64,000 nt of DNA from Microbacterium yannicii (GCF_024055635.1 NZ_JAMXMB010000027.1:1-64000), one strand, 5' to 3'. Positions 8,898-18,322 are shown, counted from the first letter of the stretch. A program made the numbers and translations. Notes: generated by a model from the sequence alone, not told the origin.

Positions 8898-11866
8898 CGG
8901 CCCTCCTGCCAGTGGGGTCCTACCACGCGCGGGGTTCTTCGCGCTTCGCGGAGGGAGGTCGCCGTCGGCAGCGCGAGCAGCAGTGCGATGCCGAGGATCG
9001 CGAGCTGTCCGAACGCGATCCACCGCGCGAGGGTCGTGGCCGAAGGCGCCTCCGCCGGCCGCGGCCCGATCTGGTCGACGACGCGCCAGAGTTCGCCCTT
9101 GGCGGTGTCGCCTACGACGACGAGCGTGTCGCGTTCCCCGAGGGCCGTCATCGCCGAGAGCCGCATCGTGCGGGCGGCATCGCTCTCGGGCGGCGTGGTC
9201 GGCGCCAGCAGGATGAACCGGATGCCCCGGTCGCCGAGCTCTGCCACGACGTCCTCCGACGAGGGGGTGACCAGATCGGCGGCGAGCGCGGCGAGCTCCT
9301 CGTCCTGCGGTGAGGCCTGGGTGCGCGTCGACAGCAGCGTTGTCTGGCCGCCGATGGTCTCGCTCGCCCCCCACACCACCTGGGCCGCGACGCCGGCGTC
9401 CGCCTGCGGAGTCAGCACGATGGTGCCGACATCGGCGTTCTCGCGCCCTTCGGCGGCGACGAAGGCGGGGAGGGTGCTCGCCGGGCCGTTCGCGATCGTC
9501 GCCGTGCCCTGAGTGAACGAGACGAGCGACGGCACGGCGAGCGTCACCGCGGCCGCGAAGACGAGTGCGGCCGCGAAGCCGCGCAGGAGTGCGACGCGCG
9601 GCGCGAGGCCGGCGTCGAGTGCGACGAGGGCACCACCGACAGCGCCCAGCCACGCCAGGCTCAGTCCCGTGCCCGGCCAGAGCGGCACGGTGAGCGACTG
9701 CACGACCGACACCGACACGCCGACCGCCGCGAACGCCGTGCCGAGGCCGAGCGCCGTGACGACGAGCAGCACGATCCCCACCGCCCACCGCTGCGTCAGC
9801 GGCGCGGCGAGCGCGAGCAGGGCGAGCGGCACGCTGAGCAGCGGCACCCACCAGGTCGGTCCGTCGGGAAGCAGGGTGGTCCATCCTGCGAGGTCGGGGG
9901 TGGGGATGCCGGCGGCCAGGAGTGCCCGGCCCGACGCGTCTGCGGCGACCTGAGGCCCGGGCCAGGGCACACCGGGGTCGGCGAGAAGCCCCCAGGCACG
10001 CCCGTGCGCGAGCGCGTTCCATACCAGCGGCAGCGCCACCGCGAGCGACGGGATCAGCGTCCACACCAGACGGGCCACCCCGCGGCCGGCGCGCAGCACG
10101 ACGGCGAGGAGCACGGCTCCGAACCACAGCACCGCCATGGCCGGAGTCAAGGACGGCGCGGTCGCGAGCACCCCAGCGAGAAGGAGCGAGGCCGCACCCG
10201 CACCGGCCCACGACCGGTGGGCGACCGCGCCCGCGTAGAACAGCCAAGGCAGAAGCAGATGCAGAAGCACCCCGGTCGGACGTCCCTGGGTGAGTGCGAC
10301 GAGGAGGGCGGGCGACAGCGCCCACACCGCACCGCCGAGCAGTCGCAGGCTCGAGCGCTCGGTGACCCGCGTCGCGGCGAACCAGCCGCCGAGCGCGGCG
10401 AGCGGCAGCGCGAGGACCCACAGCAGTACGAGGGCCCGCGACGGCGCCCACGGCCAGAGCGATCCGAGCACAGCCACGACGGCGGCGAAGGGATCAGCGG
10501 GACCGACGGTGTCGAGCCCGAGCGCGCGCTGCCCGTACGCGGCGTCGTTCCACAGCTGCCCGACGGTGTTCGCGAGCGGCTGGAGGGCGCCCCCGCCGAG
10601 CACGGGCCACGCCAGCAGTGCGGGGAAGGCGGCGACCGAGACGGCGAGCGCGGCGAGGACGAGCCAGGCGCCGCCTCCGGCGAAGAACCTCAGGTCGCTG
10701 CGCCGATGGCCGCCGATCGCGACCTCGGGATCGTCGTCGAGCCGCTCCCGGAGTTCGGCCTGCGTTGTCCGCAGCGGCGCCAGCTGCGCCCACGATGCCG
10801 TGCGAGCCCGCGCGATGCGCCGACGCGCACGCCAGACCGGCACGATGCCGACGAGCGCCACGGCCGCCGCGGCCCACTCCGAGGCGATGCGGCCCGGCTG
10901 CTTGCGGACGAGATCCACGATGGTGCGCCACAGCGCGAGCGGCAGGAGAGACAGCCAGTGCAGCGGAGTGGCGACGGCGGGCGCGTACGCCATCCGTCGG
11001 CGGAGCTGCGCGACCCGCTCGGCGTAGACCGCACGCCGCCGGCGCTGCGGCGTCAGCGGGACCGGCAGCCCCGCCACACCGTCGCCCGCCGTGGCGACGA
11101 GCGCGCTCGGCACGAGCGACACCCGCCCTCCGGCACGTCGCGCCCGCACTCCGAGATCGAGCCCCTCGTCGGCACCCGCCAGCCCACGATCGAGACCGCC
11201 GAGCCGGATCCACGCATCCGAACGGACGAGGATGCCGCGCACGTCGGCGCCGAGCACATCCTCCTGTGCGTCGTGCTGGCCCTGGTCGAGCTCGTCGTCG
11301 GCGAGACCCACCGCGCGGCCGAACCGGGTCATGCTGACCCCGAGCGAGGCGATCTCGGAACGGTCGTCCCACCGCACCAGTTTCGGCGCCACGAAGGCGA
11401 CCGACGGCGACAGCTCGAGCGCTCCCGCCAGCCGGGCGAGCGCGTCGGGCTCCGGCGCCGTGTCCTGAGCGAGCAGCCAGAGGGCTCCGGATTCGCTCTC
11501 CCCCGCGCGTCCAGCCTGGGCAGCGCTCTTGGGCAGAGACGCGAGCGCTGTCGCCGCAGCGAAGCCGGTCGAGGCCGGAGCCTTCACGACGGACGCCGCG
11601 CCCGCGGCATCCGCCAACTCGAACAGGCGCTCGTCGCCACCGCACACCACGATCGTGAGAACGTCGACCGGCCGCGTCTGCTCGGCGAGCGCCGCGAGAG
11701 TGCGTCGCAGATGGAAGGCCGCCGGCGTACGGCCGTCGGGACGCACCACGAGCACAGCGTGAATCCGATTCGACGACGGACTGGACGACGGCACCGTGCT
11801 CGACGGCGGACTGGACGACGGCGCACTGGTGCTCGACGGCACAGGGGTCGGTGCTGCGGTGGGCAT
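8894..11866 (-). CDS. Large polytopic GT2 glycosyltransferase
   Basis: Membrane glycosyltransferase of up to 990 residues. A Ser/Pro-rich, low-complexity N-terminus (about 1-33, encoded by imperfect GACGACGG repeats) precedes a GT2 domain (about 35-280; LLAQDTAPEPDAL lies where the acidic motif is expected). A long multi-pass region of ten or more hydrophobic segments follows, then an extracytoplasmic C-terminal stretch with one last membrane segment. The annotated start gives the Ser/Pro tail; a GTG further in is possible. The gene is coupled by a four-base overlap to DUF5719 and lies downstream of whiB and manA. The arrangement suggests transfer of a mannose- or rhamnose-type sugar to an envelope glycan. 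The substrate is not readable. Confidence 0.82.
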   Translation of the reverse strand: MPTAAPTPVPSSTSAPSSSPPSSTVPSSSPSSNRIHAVLVVRPDGRTPAAFHLRRTLAALAEQTRPVDVLTIVVCGGDERLFELADAAGAASVVKAPASTGFAAATALASLPKSAAQAGRAGESESGALWLLAQDTAPEPDALARLAGALELSPSVAFVAPKLVRWDDRSEIASLGVSMTRFGRAVGLADDELDQGQHDAQEDVLGADVRGILVRSDAWIRLGGLDRGLAGADEGLDLGVRARRAGGRVSLVPSALVATAGDGVAGLPVPLTPQRRRRAVYAERVAQLRRRMAYAPAVATPLHWLSLLPLALWRTIVDLVRKQPGRIASEWAAAAVALVGIVPVWRARRRIARARTASWAQLAPLRTTQAELRERLDDDPEVAIGGHRRSDLRFFAGGGAWLVLAALAVSVAAFPALLAWPVLGGGALQPLANTVGQLWNDAAYGQRALGLDTVGPADPFAAVVAVLGSLWPWAPSRALVLLWVLALPLAALGGWFAATRVTERSSLRLLGGAVWALSPALLVALTQGRPTGVLLHLLLPWLFYAGAVAHRSWAGAGAASLLLAGVLATAPSLTPAMAVLWFGAVLLAVVLRAGRGVARLVWTLIPSLAVALPLVWNALAHGRAWGLLADPGVPWPGPQVAADASGRALLAAGIPTPDLAGWTTLLPDGPTWWVPLLSVPLALLALAAPLTQRWAVGIVLLVVTALGLGTAFAAVGVSVSVVQSLTVPLWPGTGLSLAWLGAVGGALVALDAGLAPRVALLRGFAAALVFAAAVTLAVPSLVSFTQGTATIANGPASTLPAFVAAEGRENADVGTIVLTPQADAGVAAQVVWGASETIGGQTTLLSTRTQASPQDEELAALAADLVTPSSEDVVAELGDRGIRFILLAPTTPPESDAARTMRLSAMTALGERDTLVVVGDTAKGELWRVVDQIGPRPAEAPSATTLARWIAFGQLAILGIALLLALPTATSLREARRTPRVVGPHWQEGR

Positions 11867-11916
11867 GTCCTGGTCAGCCTAGGCGCGGGTGTCCGTGACC
11901 CCGGGCGAACGCGCCG

Positions 11917-11942
11917 GGTCGGCCGGATCGAACCGGCCGACC
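11917..11942 (-). terminator. Hairpin after whiB
   Basis: A perfect ten-base stem (GGTCGGCCGG / CCGGCCGACC) with a six-base loop, 11 bases past the whiB stop. There is no T-run, as is usual for actinobacterial hairpin terminators. Confidence 0.65.
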
Positions 11943-11952
11943 GGCGTGCGTT

Positions 11953-12279
11953 TCAGCCCGCTCGACGCTTCAGCTTGCGACGCTCGCGCTCGCTGAGACC
12001 GCCCCAGATGCCGAACCGTTCATCGTTCTGCAGCGCATATTCGAGGCATTCGCCTCGCACGTCGCACGACGTGCAGATGCGCTTCGCATCACGCGTGGAG
12101 CCGCCCTTCTCAGGGAAGAACGCCTCCGGATCGGTCTGCGCACACAGTGCGTCGGTCTGCCATGCGAGCGGATTGTCCTCTTCCGCGCCGATGTTGCGGC
12201 GAACCCCCGGTACCCCCAGTTGAACCGGATCGACGAACCAGTCGTCGGGAACGCCGGAACGGTATTGAGAAACCGTCAT
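11953..12279 (-). CDS. whiB2: WhiB-family iron-sulfur regulator (WhiB2/WhmD type)
   Basis: Transcription factor of 108 residues carrying a [4Fe-4S] cluster. The four ligands are Cys46, Cys69, Cys72 and Cys78 (C-x22-C-x2-C-x5-C). The GIWGG turn (90-94) and basic C-terminus RRKLKRR are present. The motif and its place beside DUF1025, DUF5719 and manA match WhiB2 (WhmD/WhiB), the essential member linked to septation. Unlike most neighbours it has a leader of about 40 bases, a GGGGTGAG ribosome site and a recognisable -35/-10 promoter, as expected for a regulated gene. A strong hairpin follows it. Confidence 0.93.
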   Translation of the reverse strand: MTVSQYRSGVPDDWFVDPVQLGVPGVRRNIGAEEDNPLAWQTDALCAQTDPEAFFPEKGGSTRDAKRICTSCDVRGECLEYALQNDERFGIWGGLSERERRKLKRRAG

Positions 12280-12329
12280 GTCGTTCTCACCCCCCGTGAT
12301 CCTGCTCCACGCTGGTGCGTGTACGGATA

Positions 12330-12358
12330 ATTACACCCGTGTAGTTCACGGAGGTCAA
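12330..12358 (-). promoter_or_regulatory. Promoter of whiB
   Basis: On the minus strand TTGACC (12353-12358) and TGTAAT (12330-12335) are separated by 17 bases. The palindrome TACACGGGTGTA covers the spacer end and part of the -10, making it a candidate operator. Confidence 0.65.
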
Positions 12359-12463
12359 GTCGCAGATACTAAACGCTCAACCAACTCTTGAACCTTCACG
12401 ACGCGCCGACGGCGTGTCGCGCTGTCATAACGGTCCGATGAGAAAGCGCGGGGGTGAGCCCAT

Positions 12464-13612
12464 TCAGCGCCCCGGGAGGGCGATGAACAGCTCACCCTCG
12501 CCCGTCACGCGCAGTCCGCCCTCGTCGGGAGTGACCAGCACCGCAGCCCCCGGAACGAGCACGCTCGCGCTGCCCGACGCGAGTCCGGCCACCTCGGGAG
12601 CACCGTCCGTGGCGACCGCGATCGCCGGTCCCGCCAGCGTCACGTCGACGCCGTCCGCCGCTGCGGTGACGGCGAGAAGGGCGAAATCCTCGACCGGCAC
12701 GTCGTACTGACGGATGCCGCGACCCAGCGTCCGCGCATGGATCACCGGCGGCACCCCCGGGGTCGGGTCGAGCACGCTCACGAGCTCGCTCGCATCGACC
12801 TGCTTCGGGGTCAGGCCGCCGCGCAGCACGTTGTCGCTCGCCGCCATCAACTCGACGCCGAGTCCGTCCAGGTAGGCGTGCAGCACGCCGGCGGGAACGA
12901 ACAGCCCCTCCCCGCGGCGCAGTGTCACGAGGTTCATGAGCAGGGCGACGACGATGCCCGGATCACCCGAGAACCCCGCGTCCAGCGTGCGCGCCAGTTC
13001 CAGCTCCGCGGCGAACTCGTCGGACTCGCCCGCGACGGCGGCGGCGATCACGTCGCGCGCGACATCGGCGCCGTCCGACAGGAGCCAGCCGATGACGGCC
13101 GAGAGCGAGGCATCCGGTTCCGCCAACCGCTCGGCCAGCGGCGCGGCGCCCGGGCCCAGCGCGGCGATGAGGCGGCGCGTCGCGTCGAGCTCGCGCAGTC
13201 CCGCAAGCGCGCGGAAGGTCTCGCTCAGCGCGACGATCAGCTCCGGCTTGTGGTTGTCGTCGCGGTAGGTGCGCTCGGCGGCGTCCCGCGGGATCCCGGC
13301 GGCCTCCTCGCGCGCGAAGCCGGCCTCGGCCTGCGCCTTGGAAGGGTGCGCCTGGATGGAGAGAGCGGATGCCGCCGCCAGCAGCTTCAGCAGATACGGC
13401 AGCGGGCCGTCGATCCCCGACGCGGCGCCGTCGTCGGCGATCCAGCGGTCGAGCGTACGACCGTCCCACGTCTCGGCAGGGTCGCCCGGGTGATCCCCGA
13501 ACCACACCTCCGCCTCCGGATGATCGGCGGGCTCTCGCCCCTCGAGATCGGCCAGCAGAGACGTCGAGCCCCAGGCGTAGTCACGGGGCTCGTTGGCGAG
13601 TGGGATCAGCAC
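12464..13612 (-). CDS. manA: Mannose-6-phosphate isomerase
   Basis: Type I phosphomannose isomerase of 382 residues interconverting fructose-6-phosphate and mannose-6-phosphate, the entry to GDP-mannose. Zinc-binding elements are visible: QAHP (87-90), the HKPE motif (121-124) and the downstream VPAGVLHAYL region with its His. It would feed the gmd/fcl pathway 5 kb away. The GTG start has TAGGCT exactly six bases upstream, hence a leaderless mRNA. It is divergent from the first O-antigen ligase-like gene with 127 bases between them, marking the left edge of the glycan island. Confidence 0.95.
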   Translation of the reverse strand: MLIPLANEPRDYAWGSTSLLADLEGREPADHPEAEVWFGDHPGDPAETWDGRTLDRWIADDGAASGIDGPLPYLLKLLAAASALSIQAHPSKAQAEAGFAREEAAGIPRDAAERTYRDDNHKPELIVALSETFRALAGLRELDATRRLIAALGPGAAPLAERLAEPDASLSAVIGWLLSDGADVARDVIAAAVAGESDEFAAELELARTLDAGFSGDPGIVVALLMNLVTLRRGEGLFVPAGVLHAYLDGLGVELMAASDNVLRGGLTPKQVDASELVSVLDPTPGVPPVIHARTLGRGIRQYDVPVEDFALLAVTAAADGVDVTLAGPAIAVATDGAPEVAGLASGSASVLVPGAAVLVTPDEGGLRVTGEGELFIALPGR

Positions 13613-13618
13613 CCGAAC

Positions 13619-13624
13619 AGCCTA
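13619..13624 (-). promoter_or_regulatory. Minus-10 box of manA
   Basis: TAGGCT on the minus strand, six bases before the GTG start, giving a leaderless manA transcript. Confidence 0.5.
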
Positions 13625-13726
13625 GCCAGCGGGCCGGCATGCGGCTCTCGCCGGCGCCGCGTGCAGGCGTTCCGTCTCCCCCGTTCCTCTCTCATTCAAC
13701 GAACGGATTCGGCGAGGGACGCACGG

Positions 13727-13732
13727 TACCCT
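13727..13732 (+). promoter_or_regulatory. Minus-10 box of the first ligase-like gene
   Basis: TACCCT followed by seven bases and the ATG at 13740, consistent with a leaderless start for the first gene of the glycan island. Confidence 0.45.
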
Positions 13733-13739
13733 GAGTGCG

Positions 13740-15275
13740 ATGGCCGTCCACTCGAAGCACCCGGCGTCGGCACCCCCGGGACCGCCGGTCCGCGAGAAGA
13801 CCGGCCACCTCATGCTGCGCGGCTGGTGCATCTTCGTGCTGTTCATGTCGTTGTCGGGCACCGCCTGGGTGCACGCGTTCGGCGAGCTCACCGCCACCGT
13901 CATCACGATCGCCGGCGGTCTGCTGTCGGTCGTGCTGTGGATCGTCCTGCGCCCACCCGTGCAGTGGCGGCGCCTGCCGTGGTTCGTGGTCGCCTACGTC
14001 GCCTGGGCCACACTGTCACTCGCGTGGTCGGCGTGGCCGGCGGCGAGCGCGCTCACGCTGCTGCTGCTCTGGATCACCACGGTGCAGGCACTGTTCATCG
14101 GCACCGTGCTGACGTGGCGTGAGCTTGTGCGAGCGGTGGCGTCCGCGCTCAAGTGGGTCATGGCGCTGTCGATCCTGTTCGAGCTCTGGGTCGCCGTCTT
14201 CATCGGGGAGCCGATCCTTCCGGGCTTCGTCGTCGCCGAGGCGGACGACCCGATCGAGTACTGGTCGCGCAACAACCTCTTCGACTTCCCGGGGCGGCTC
14301 CAGGGGATCATGGGAAACGCGAACCTCCTCGCGCCCGTCGCGCTGCTCGCGATCATCGTGTTCGCGATTCGCCTGGCCTCCGGAGCCCCGCGGCGCACGT
14401 TCCTGTGGATCTGGATGGCGCTGTCGGTCTATCTCTTCTTCCGCGCCTCCTCCGCCACCGCGTATCTGGCGGCGGCGGCCGTCGCGGTCGTCCTCGTCAC
14501 CGTGCTGCTCATGCGCACCGCCACCAGGCCCGGAGAGCGCACCAAGTACTACGTCGGCTATGCGGCCGTCGGCATCGGCGGCCTCCTGGCGCTGTGGCTG
14601 GCGCGGGACGCCATCTTCACCGCCCTCGGCCGCAGCGCCGACCTGACCGGCCGCGAGGGCATCTGGGAGGCCGTGCTCGCCCGGGCGGCGGAACGCCCCT
14701 GGGTGGGCTGGGGCTTCGCGACCCCGTGGGTGCCGTCCGATCCGGCGTTCGACAAGTGGATCATCGACCACGGCCAGACGGTCATGCAGGCCCACAACAT
14801 GTGGGTCGACGTCGCGATGCAGCTCGGCATCATCGGCGTCGTGCTGCTGGCGCTCCTCTACTTCGCTTTCGTGTGGCGGGCGTGGTTCTTCGCCGTCGAC
14901 CGGCCCCGCTGGGACCTCCGGGCCGACCGCCCCTACTCGCCTCTGACGCTGCTGCCCACTCTCGTGGGTGCGATCCTCCTCGTGCAGGGCCTCGCGGAGT
15001 CGACTCCCCTGCTGCTGTGGGGTTGGCTCTTCGTCGTCATGCTCGGCGCGAAGATCAAGCAGTCGCCGCACGTCGGGGTGGGCCCCGCCGAGCAGAGCGC
15101 CGCGATCGAGCGCGGCGATGCCGTCGACAGCGACGAGTCCGCACCCCGCGAGCCCGGCGGGCGGCGCCGCGGGCGCGCACGGCAGGCACGCGGGCGCGCC
15201 GCCGACGCCGAGCCGAGCGCGACCCCCGGCGCCACCGCCGTCGCCGAGGGCGACCTGGCAGGGCACGACGCGTGA
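13740..15275 (+). CDS. O-antigen ligase/polymerase-like membrane protein 1
   Basis: Polytopic protein of 511 residues with about ten to twelve membrane segments and the periplasmic-loop signature of the Wzy/WaaL family: GREGIWEAVL, the RPWVGWGF stretch and the QAHNMWVDVAMQLG motif, where the His is the key conserved residue. Such proteins polymerise lipid-linked glycan units or transfer them to an acceptor. A hydrophilic tail of about 80 residues, rich in Arg and Asp/Glu, is unusual and probably cytoplasmic. It overlaps the next gene, a second member of the same family, by four bases, so the pair is coupled. Confidence 0.87.
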   Translation: MAVHSKHPASAPPGPPVREKTGHLMLRGWCIFVLFMSLSGTAWVHAFGELTATVITIAGGLLSVVLWIVLRPPVQWRRLPWFVVAYVAWATLSLAWSAWPAASALTLLLLWITTVQALFIGTVLTWRELVRAVASALKWVMALSILFELWVAVFIGEPILPGFVVAEADDPIEYWSRNNLFDFPGRLQGIMGNANLLAPVALLAIIVFAIRLASGAPRRTFLWIWMALSVYLFFRASSATAYLAAAAVAVVLVTVLLMRTATRPGERTKYYVGYAAVGIGGLLALWLARDAIFTALGRSADLTGREGIWEAVLARAAERPWVGWGFATPWVPSDPAFDKWIIDHGQTVMQAHNMWVDVAMQLGIIGVVLLALLYFAFVWRAWFFAVDRPRWDLRADRPYSPLTLLPTLVGAILLVQGLAESTPLLLWGWLFVVMLGAKIKQSPHVGVGPAEQSAAIERGDAVDSDESAPREPGGRRRGRARQARGRAADAEPSATPGATAVAEGDLAGHDA

Positions 15276-16630
15276 CCGACACGCCGCGCCCCGCACCGCC
15301 CGGGTGGCTGGGTGCACTGCTCGACTCGGCCTCCTTCGCACGCGCCTTCACGCTCGTCGTGTTCGCCACTGTCTTCTCGGCGTACGCGATCGAGCGGATC
15401 GCCGGCCACGTCACCTACGTCACCATCGTGGCGGGGCTGTGCGTCCTCGGCGCGGGTGTCATGGTGGCGCGCAGGCGTGAGATCTCGCTGCTGAGACTGG
15501 TGCCGACGACCGTCCTCGTGTTCGTCGGGTGGGCGCTGGCCAGCATCGCCTGGAGCGGCGACCCCGCCACATCGTTCTGGAGCTGGGTATCGATGGCGGC
15601 GCTCGCGTTCCTCGCCGTCGTCATCGGCCACGTGCGCGACACCCTGCAGACCGTCCGGGCGCTCGGCGACGTGCTGCGCGTGCTCCTCGGCGTGTCGCTC
15701 GCGCTCGAACTGCTGTCGGGGATCCTGCTCGACATCCCCTTCACCTTCCTCGGCATCCAGGCCAACATCGCGCAGCTCGGTCCCGTGCAGGGCATCTTCG
15801 GCACGCGCAACCTGCTCGGATTCGTCGCCGTGATCGCGCTCATCACCTTCCTGATCGAGTACCGCACGCAGTCGGTGCGACCGGGGCTCTCCGTAGCATC
15901 CGTGGTACTGGCGGGCGGCATGGCCGCGCTCAGCGACTCCCCCACCGTCGTCGTGCTGGCACTCGGCGTCGGGCTGGCCGTCGGAGCCCTCGCGCTGGTG
16001 CGCCACGCCCAGGCGGAGCGCCGCGCAGGCCTTCAGCTCGCCCTCGGTGCCCTCGTCGTCGTCGGCGTGTTCGTCGGCTACGTGGCGCGGCATCCGATCA
16101 TCGCCCTGCTCGGCGCCGGCACCGACTTCTCCATGCGCGTCGAACTCTGGAACTTCATGGTCGACATCCTCCGCCAGAGACCCGTGCAGGGGTTCGGGTG
16201 GTTCGGTGTCTGGGACCAGCAGGAGTACCCGTTCAACGCCATCAACTTCTGGCTCCGCACCGACCACGCCACCGGCCTCAACGCGTACTTCGACGTCGCC
16301 CTGCAGCTCGGCTGGGTCGGCCTGGTGCTCTTCCTCGCGCTGTCGGCGCTGGCGCTGGCCCGTTCGTGGCTCGTGGCCGGCGAACGCCGCTCGGTCGTCT
16401 ACGCCTGGACGCCGCTCGTCCTCGTCACGATCCTCATCGACTCCATGTTCGAGAGCTTCGCCCTGACCGGCCTCGGCTGGCTGATGCTCGTCCTGTGCGC
16501 GGTGCGGGCGGGCCAGTCACGTTCCTGGCGCGAGAGCCTCGGCAGCGGTGGCACGGATGCCGGTGGCGCAGGCGCTGCGGACGGCGCCGGGCTGCCGCAC
16601 GCCCAGGGAGACGAGGGGGCGGCAGGGTAG
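15272..16630 (+). CDS. O-antigen ligase/polymerase-like membrane protein 2
   Basis: Second ligase/polymerase-like protein, 452 residues with about ten membrane segments. The loop motif is recognisable (RVELWNFMVDIL, RPVQGFGWFG) but the usual His-Asn is replaced: the site reads GLNAYFDVALQLG, so the chemistry or acceptor may differ from its neighbour. GTG start in a GTGA overlap with the upstream gene. It ends with a short hydrophilic Gly/Ala-rich tail. Two adjacent paralogues could handle two polymers, or split polymerase and ligase roles. Confidence 0.85.
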   Translation: MTDTPRPAPPGWLGALLDSASFARAFTLVVFATVFSAYAIERIAGHVTYVTIVAGLCVLGAGVMVARRREISLLRLVPTTVLVFVGWALASIAWSGDPATSFWSWVSMAALAFLAVVIGHVRDTLQTVRALGDVLRVLLGVSLALELLSGILLDIPFTFLGIQANIAQLGPVQGIFGTRNLLGFVAVIALITFLIEYRTQSVRPGLSVASVVLAGGMAALSDSPTVVVLALGVGLAVGALALVRHAQAERRAGLQLALGALVVVGVFVGYVARHPIIALLGAGTDFSMRVELWNFMVDILRQRPVQGFGWFGVWDQQEYPFNAINFWLRTDHATGLNAYFDVALQLGWVGLVLFLALSALALARSWLVAGERRSVVYAWTPLVLVTILIDSMFESFALTGLGWLMLVLCAVRAGQSRSWRESLGSGGTDAGGAGAADGAGLPHAQGDEGAAG

Positions 16631-16633
16631 GCT
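16628..16633 (+). promoter_or_regulatory. Possible -10 box for the GlfT1-like gene
   Basis: TAGGCT at the end of the preceding gene, with about 50 bases of leader before the GTG at 16687. No clear -35. Confidence 0.35.
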
Positions 16634-16686
16634 TTCCTCCGGCCCGACGTCTCGGCGCCCGCCGCCTTTCTCCGGAGATCAGCCCC

Positions 16687-17676
16687 GTGACCCACGTTCC
16701 GTCCGCCTCCGTGCAGTTCGATCCCACCACCGCGACCATCGCGGTCGTGACCTACAACCGCTCGGGCCTTCTCACCCGCCTGCTCACGAGCATCACCGAG
16801 ATGGACCCGAAGCCGGGACACATCGTCGTGATCGACAACGCCTCGACCGACGACACGACCGATGTGGTCGAAGCGTTCCGCGAGCGCCTCGAGCCTGCGA
16901 CGCTCGTCTACCGCCGCATGGAGACCAACACCGGTGGCTCGGGCGGCTTCAGCGAAGGCATGCGCGTCGCGTACGAGCTCGGCTCGCAGTGGATCTGGCT
17001 GATGGACGACGACGTCGAAGTGCTGCCGGACGGTCTCGCGAAGATGGGCAAGTGGGCGCCCCGGTTCAAGAGCATCCAGGGCCGTCGGTACGACTACGAC
17101 GGCAGCGCCTTCTACTGGCAATACCGTGTCGCAGAGCCCCTGGCCATCCCGATCCCCTTCGCGCCCGCAGAGTTCGACGACTCCGGCTACAAGCCGATGA
17201 ACTCGGGATGCTTCGAGGGCATGTTCATCCACCGCGACATCGTTCAGCAGATCGGCCTGCCCGACCCCCGGTTCTTCATCTACTGGGACGACCAGATGTA
17301 CGGCTGGCTCGCCTCGCGCAAGACGAGGTCCGTCATCGTCGACGAGTTCGTGCTGCGCCGCACCCGCGAGATCAAGCAGTGGGACATGGGCATCCGTCAC
17401 ATGAATGCGTCGAGCAACGCGTACCGCTACTACATCATGCGCAATCGGGCATACATCAAGAAGTACTACCGCACTCTCGGCGTCTACAAGCCTGTGCTCT
17501 TCGGCCTGGGGACGAGTCTGACGTTCGGCAAGGAGTTGATTCGTCTGCTGTTCGTCGAGCGAACGGTGCGCGGCACGTCGCACCTCTTCCGGGGCCTGCG
17601 GGACGGACGCAGGATCGCGAAGGATGCCTCGTGGCAGCCGATGCCGCCGCTCCGGGCGGCGACCGCTCCCGCCTGA
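16687..17676 (+). CDS. GT2 glycosyltransferase, GlfT1-like
   Basis: Soluble GT2 enzyme of 329 residues. VVTYNRSGLL and VIDNASTDDT start the nucleotide-sugar fold, NTGGSGGF (81-88) is the glycine loop typical of galactofuranosyl- and related transferases, and MDDD (106-109) is the metal-binding motif. YWDDQMYG further on provides the catalytic acid region. GlfT1-type enzymes add galactofuranose or rhamnose to a polyprenyl-linked primer, which fits the glf gene in this island. GTG start with a CCGGAGATC ribosome site. A related enzyme is encoded at 39761-40675. The exact sugar is not readable. Confidence 0.85.
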   Translation: MTHVPSASVQFDPTTATIAVVTYNRSGLLTRLLTSITEMDPKPGHIVVIDNASTDDTTDVVEAFRERLEPATLVYRRMETNTGGSGGFSEGMRVAYELGSQWIWLMDDDVEVLPDGLAKMGKWAPRFKSIQGRRYDYDGSAFYWQYRVAEPLAIPIPFAPAEFDDSGYKPMNSGCFEGMFIHRDIVQQIGLPDPRFFIYWDDQMYGWLASRKTRSVIVDEFVLRRTREIKQWDMGIRHMNASSNAYRYYIMRNRAYIKKYYRTLGVYKPVLFGLGTSLTFGKELIRLLFVERTVRGTSHLFRGLRDGRRIAKDASWQPMPPLRAATAPA

Positions 17677-17955
17677 ATCGGACGCCAGTCGGCTTCAGTC
17701 GGCGAAATGCCAAATCGCGCCCCTCAGCGCCGCACTCGGACCGCTGGCCAGCCAACGGTCCGCCACCTCCGTGCCGGACTTCATGGATGGACCGAGTCAC
17801 TGCTCCCCGCGGCGCGGGTCTCTTGGTTCCGCTACGTGGTCGTACCCCAATGAACCTCGAGCTGGCGACCCGCAACGGCACACCATCGCTGCGTCTCATT
17901 CACCACAGGCCTCACAGATAGACAGCGGCCGAAGGATGAGGCTGTCGACTTCGCC

Positions 17956-18318
17956 TCAGTTCGCTGCCGTTGCCCTCCCTGAGTCACCATGGACGGGTTC
18001 TGAACACCCGTTCGGCAACCTGGTCGCAGCCGCGTGGGTTTCGTAGTCTCCGCCATGCCAATCCGAGATCTCGGACATCACTGCCGCAACGCGAGTGTGT
18101 TCGGGATCCGCGCGAAATTGTTCGAACGCACGCCTGTCCACGAAGGTTGCCTCCTGGACGAGTACCCGCCCTTTTCGAACGTCAACCGAGTGTTCGATGC
18201 GCTAGGACTCGATACCAGCAAAGGCGGCGAAAACCGACAGAGCTTCCGCTGCGCGATCGATCGCGCCTTCCGTCACGTGGTCGTGAATGCGGAAGAGGAC
18301 GATGTGGCGGTAGGCCAT
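17956..18318 (-). pseudogene. Dabb-domain protein interrupted by an amber codon
   Basis: Reading from the ATG at 18318 gives the start of a stress-responsive A/B barrel (Dabb) protein: MAYRHIVLFRIHDHVTEG. A TAG at 18202-18204 stops it after FAGIES. The same frame then continues with RIEHSVDVRKGRVLV, the phrase FRADPEHTRVAAVMSE and DWHGGDYET, the normal remainder of the family. Past that point the frame runs about 20 unrelated residues to a stop at 17956, so the original stop seems lost as well. The lesion is a single codon, not a frameshift; a Trp TGG to TAG change would explain it. The ATG is four bases after the fcl stop. Confidence 0.8.
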
Positions 18319-18322
18319 GCGG

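Noticed and set aside
10004..12223. Plus-strand open frame of 739 codons opposite the large glycosyltransferase
   Set aside because: Low-complexity Arg/Pro/His-rich shadow that crosses the whiB terminator and whiB itself.
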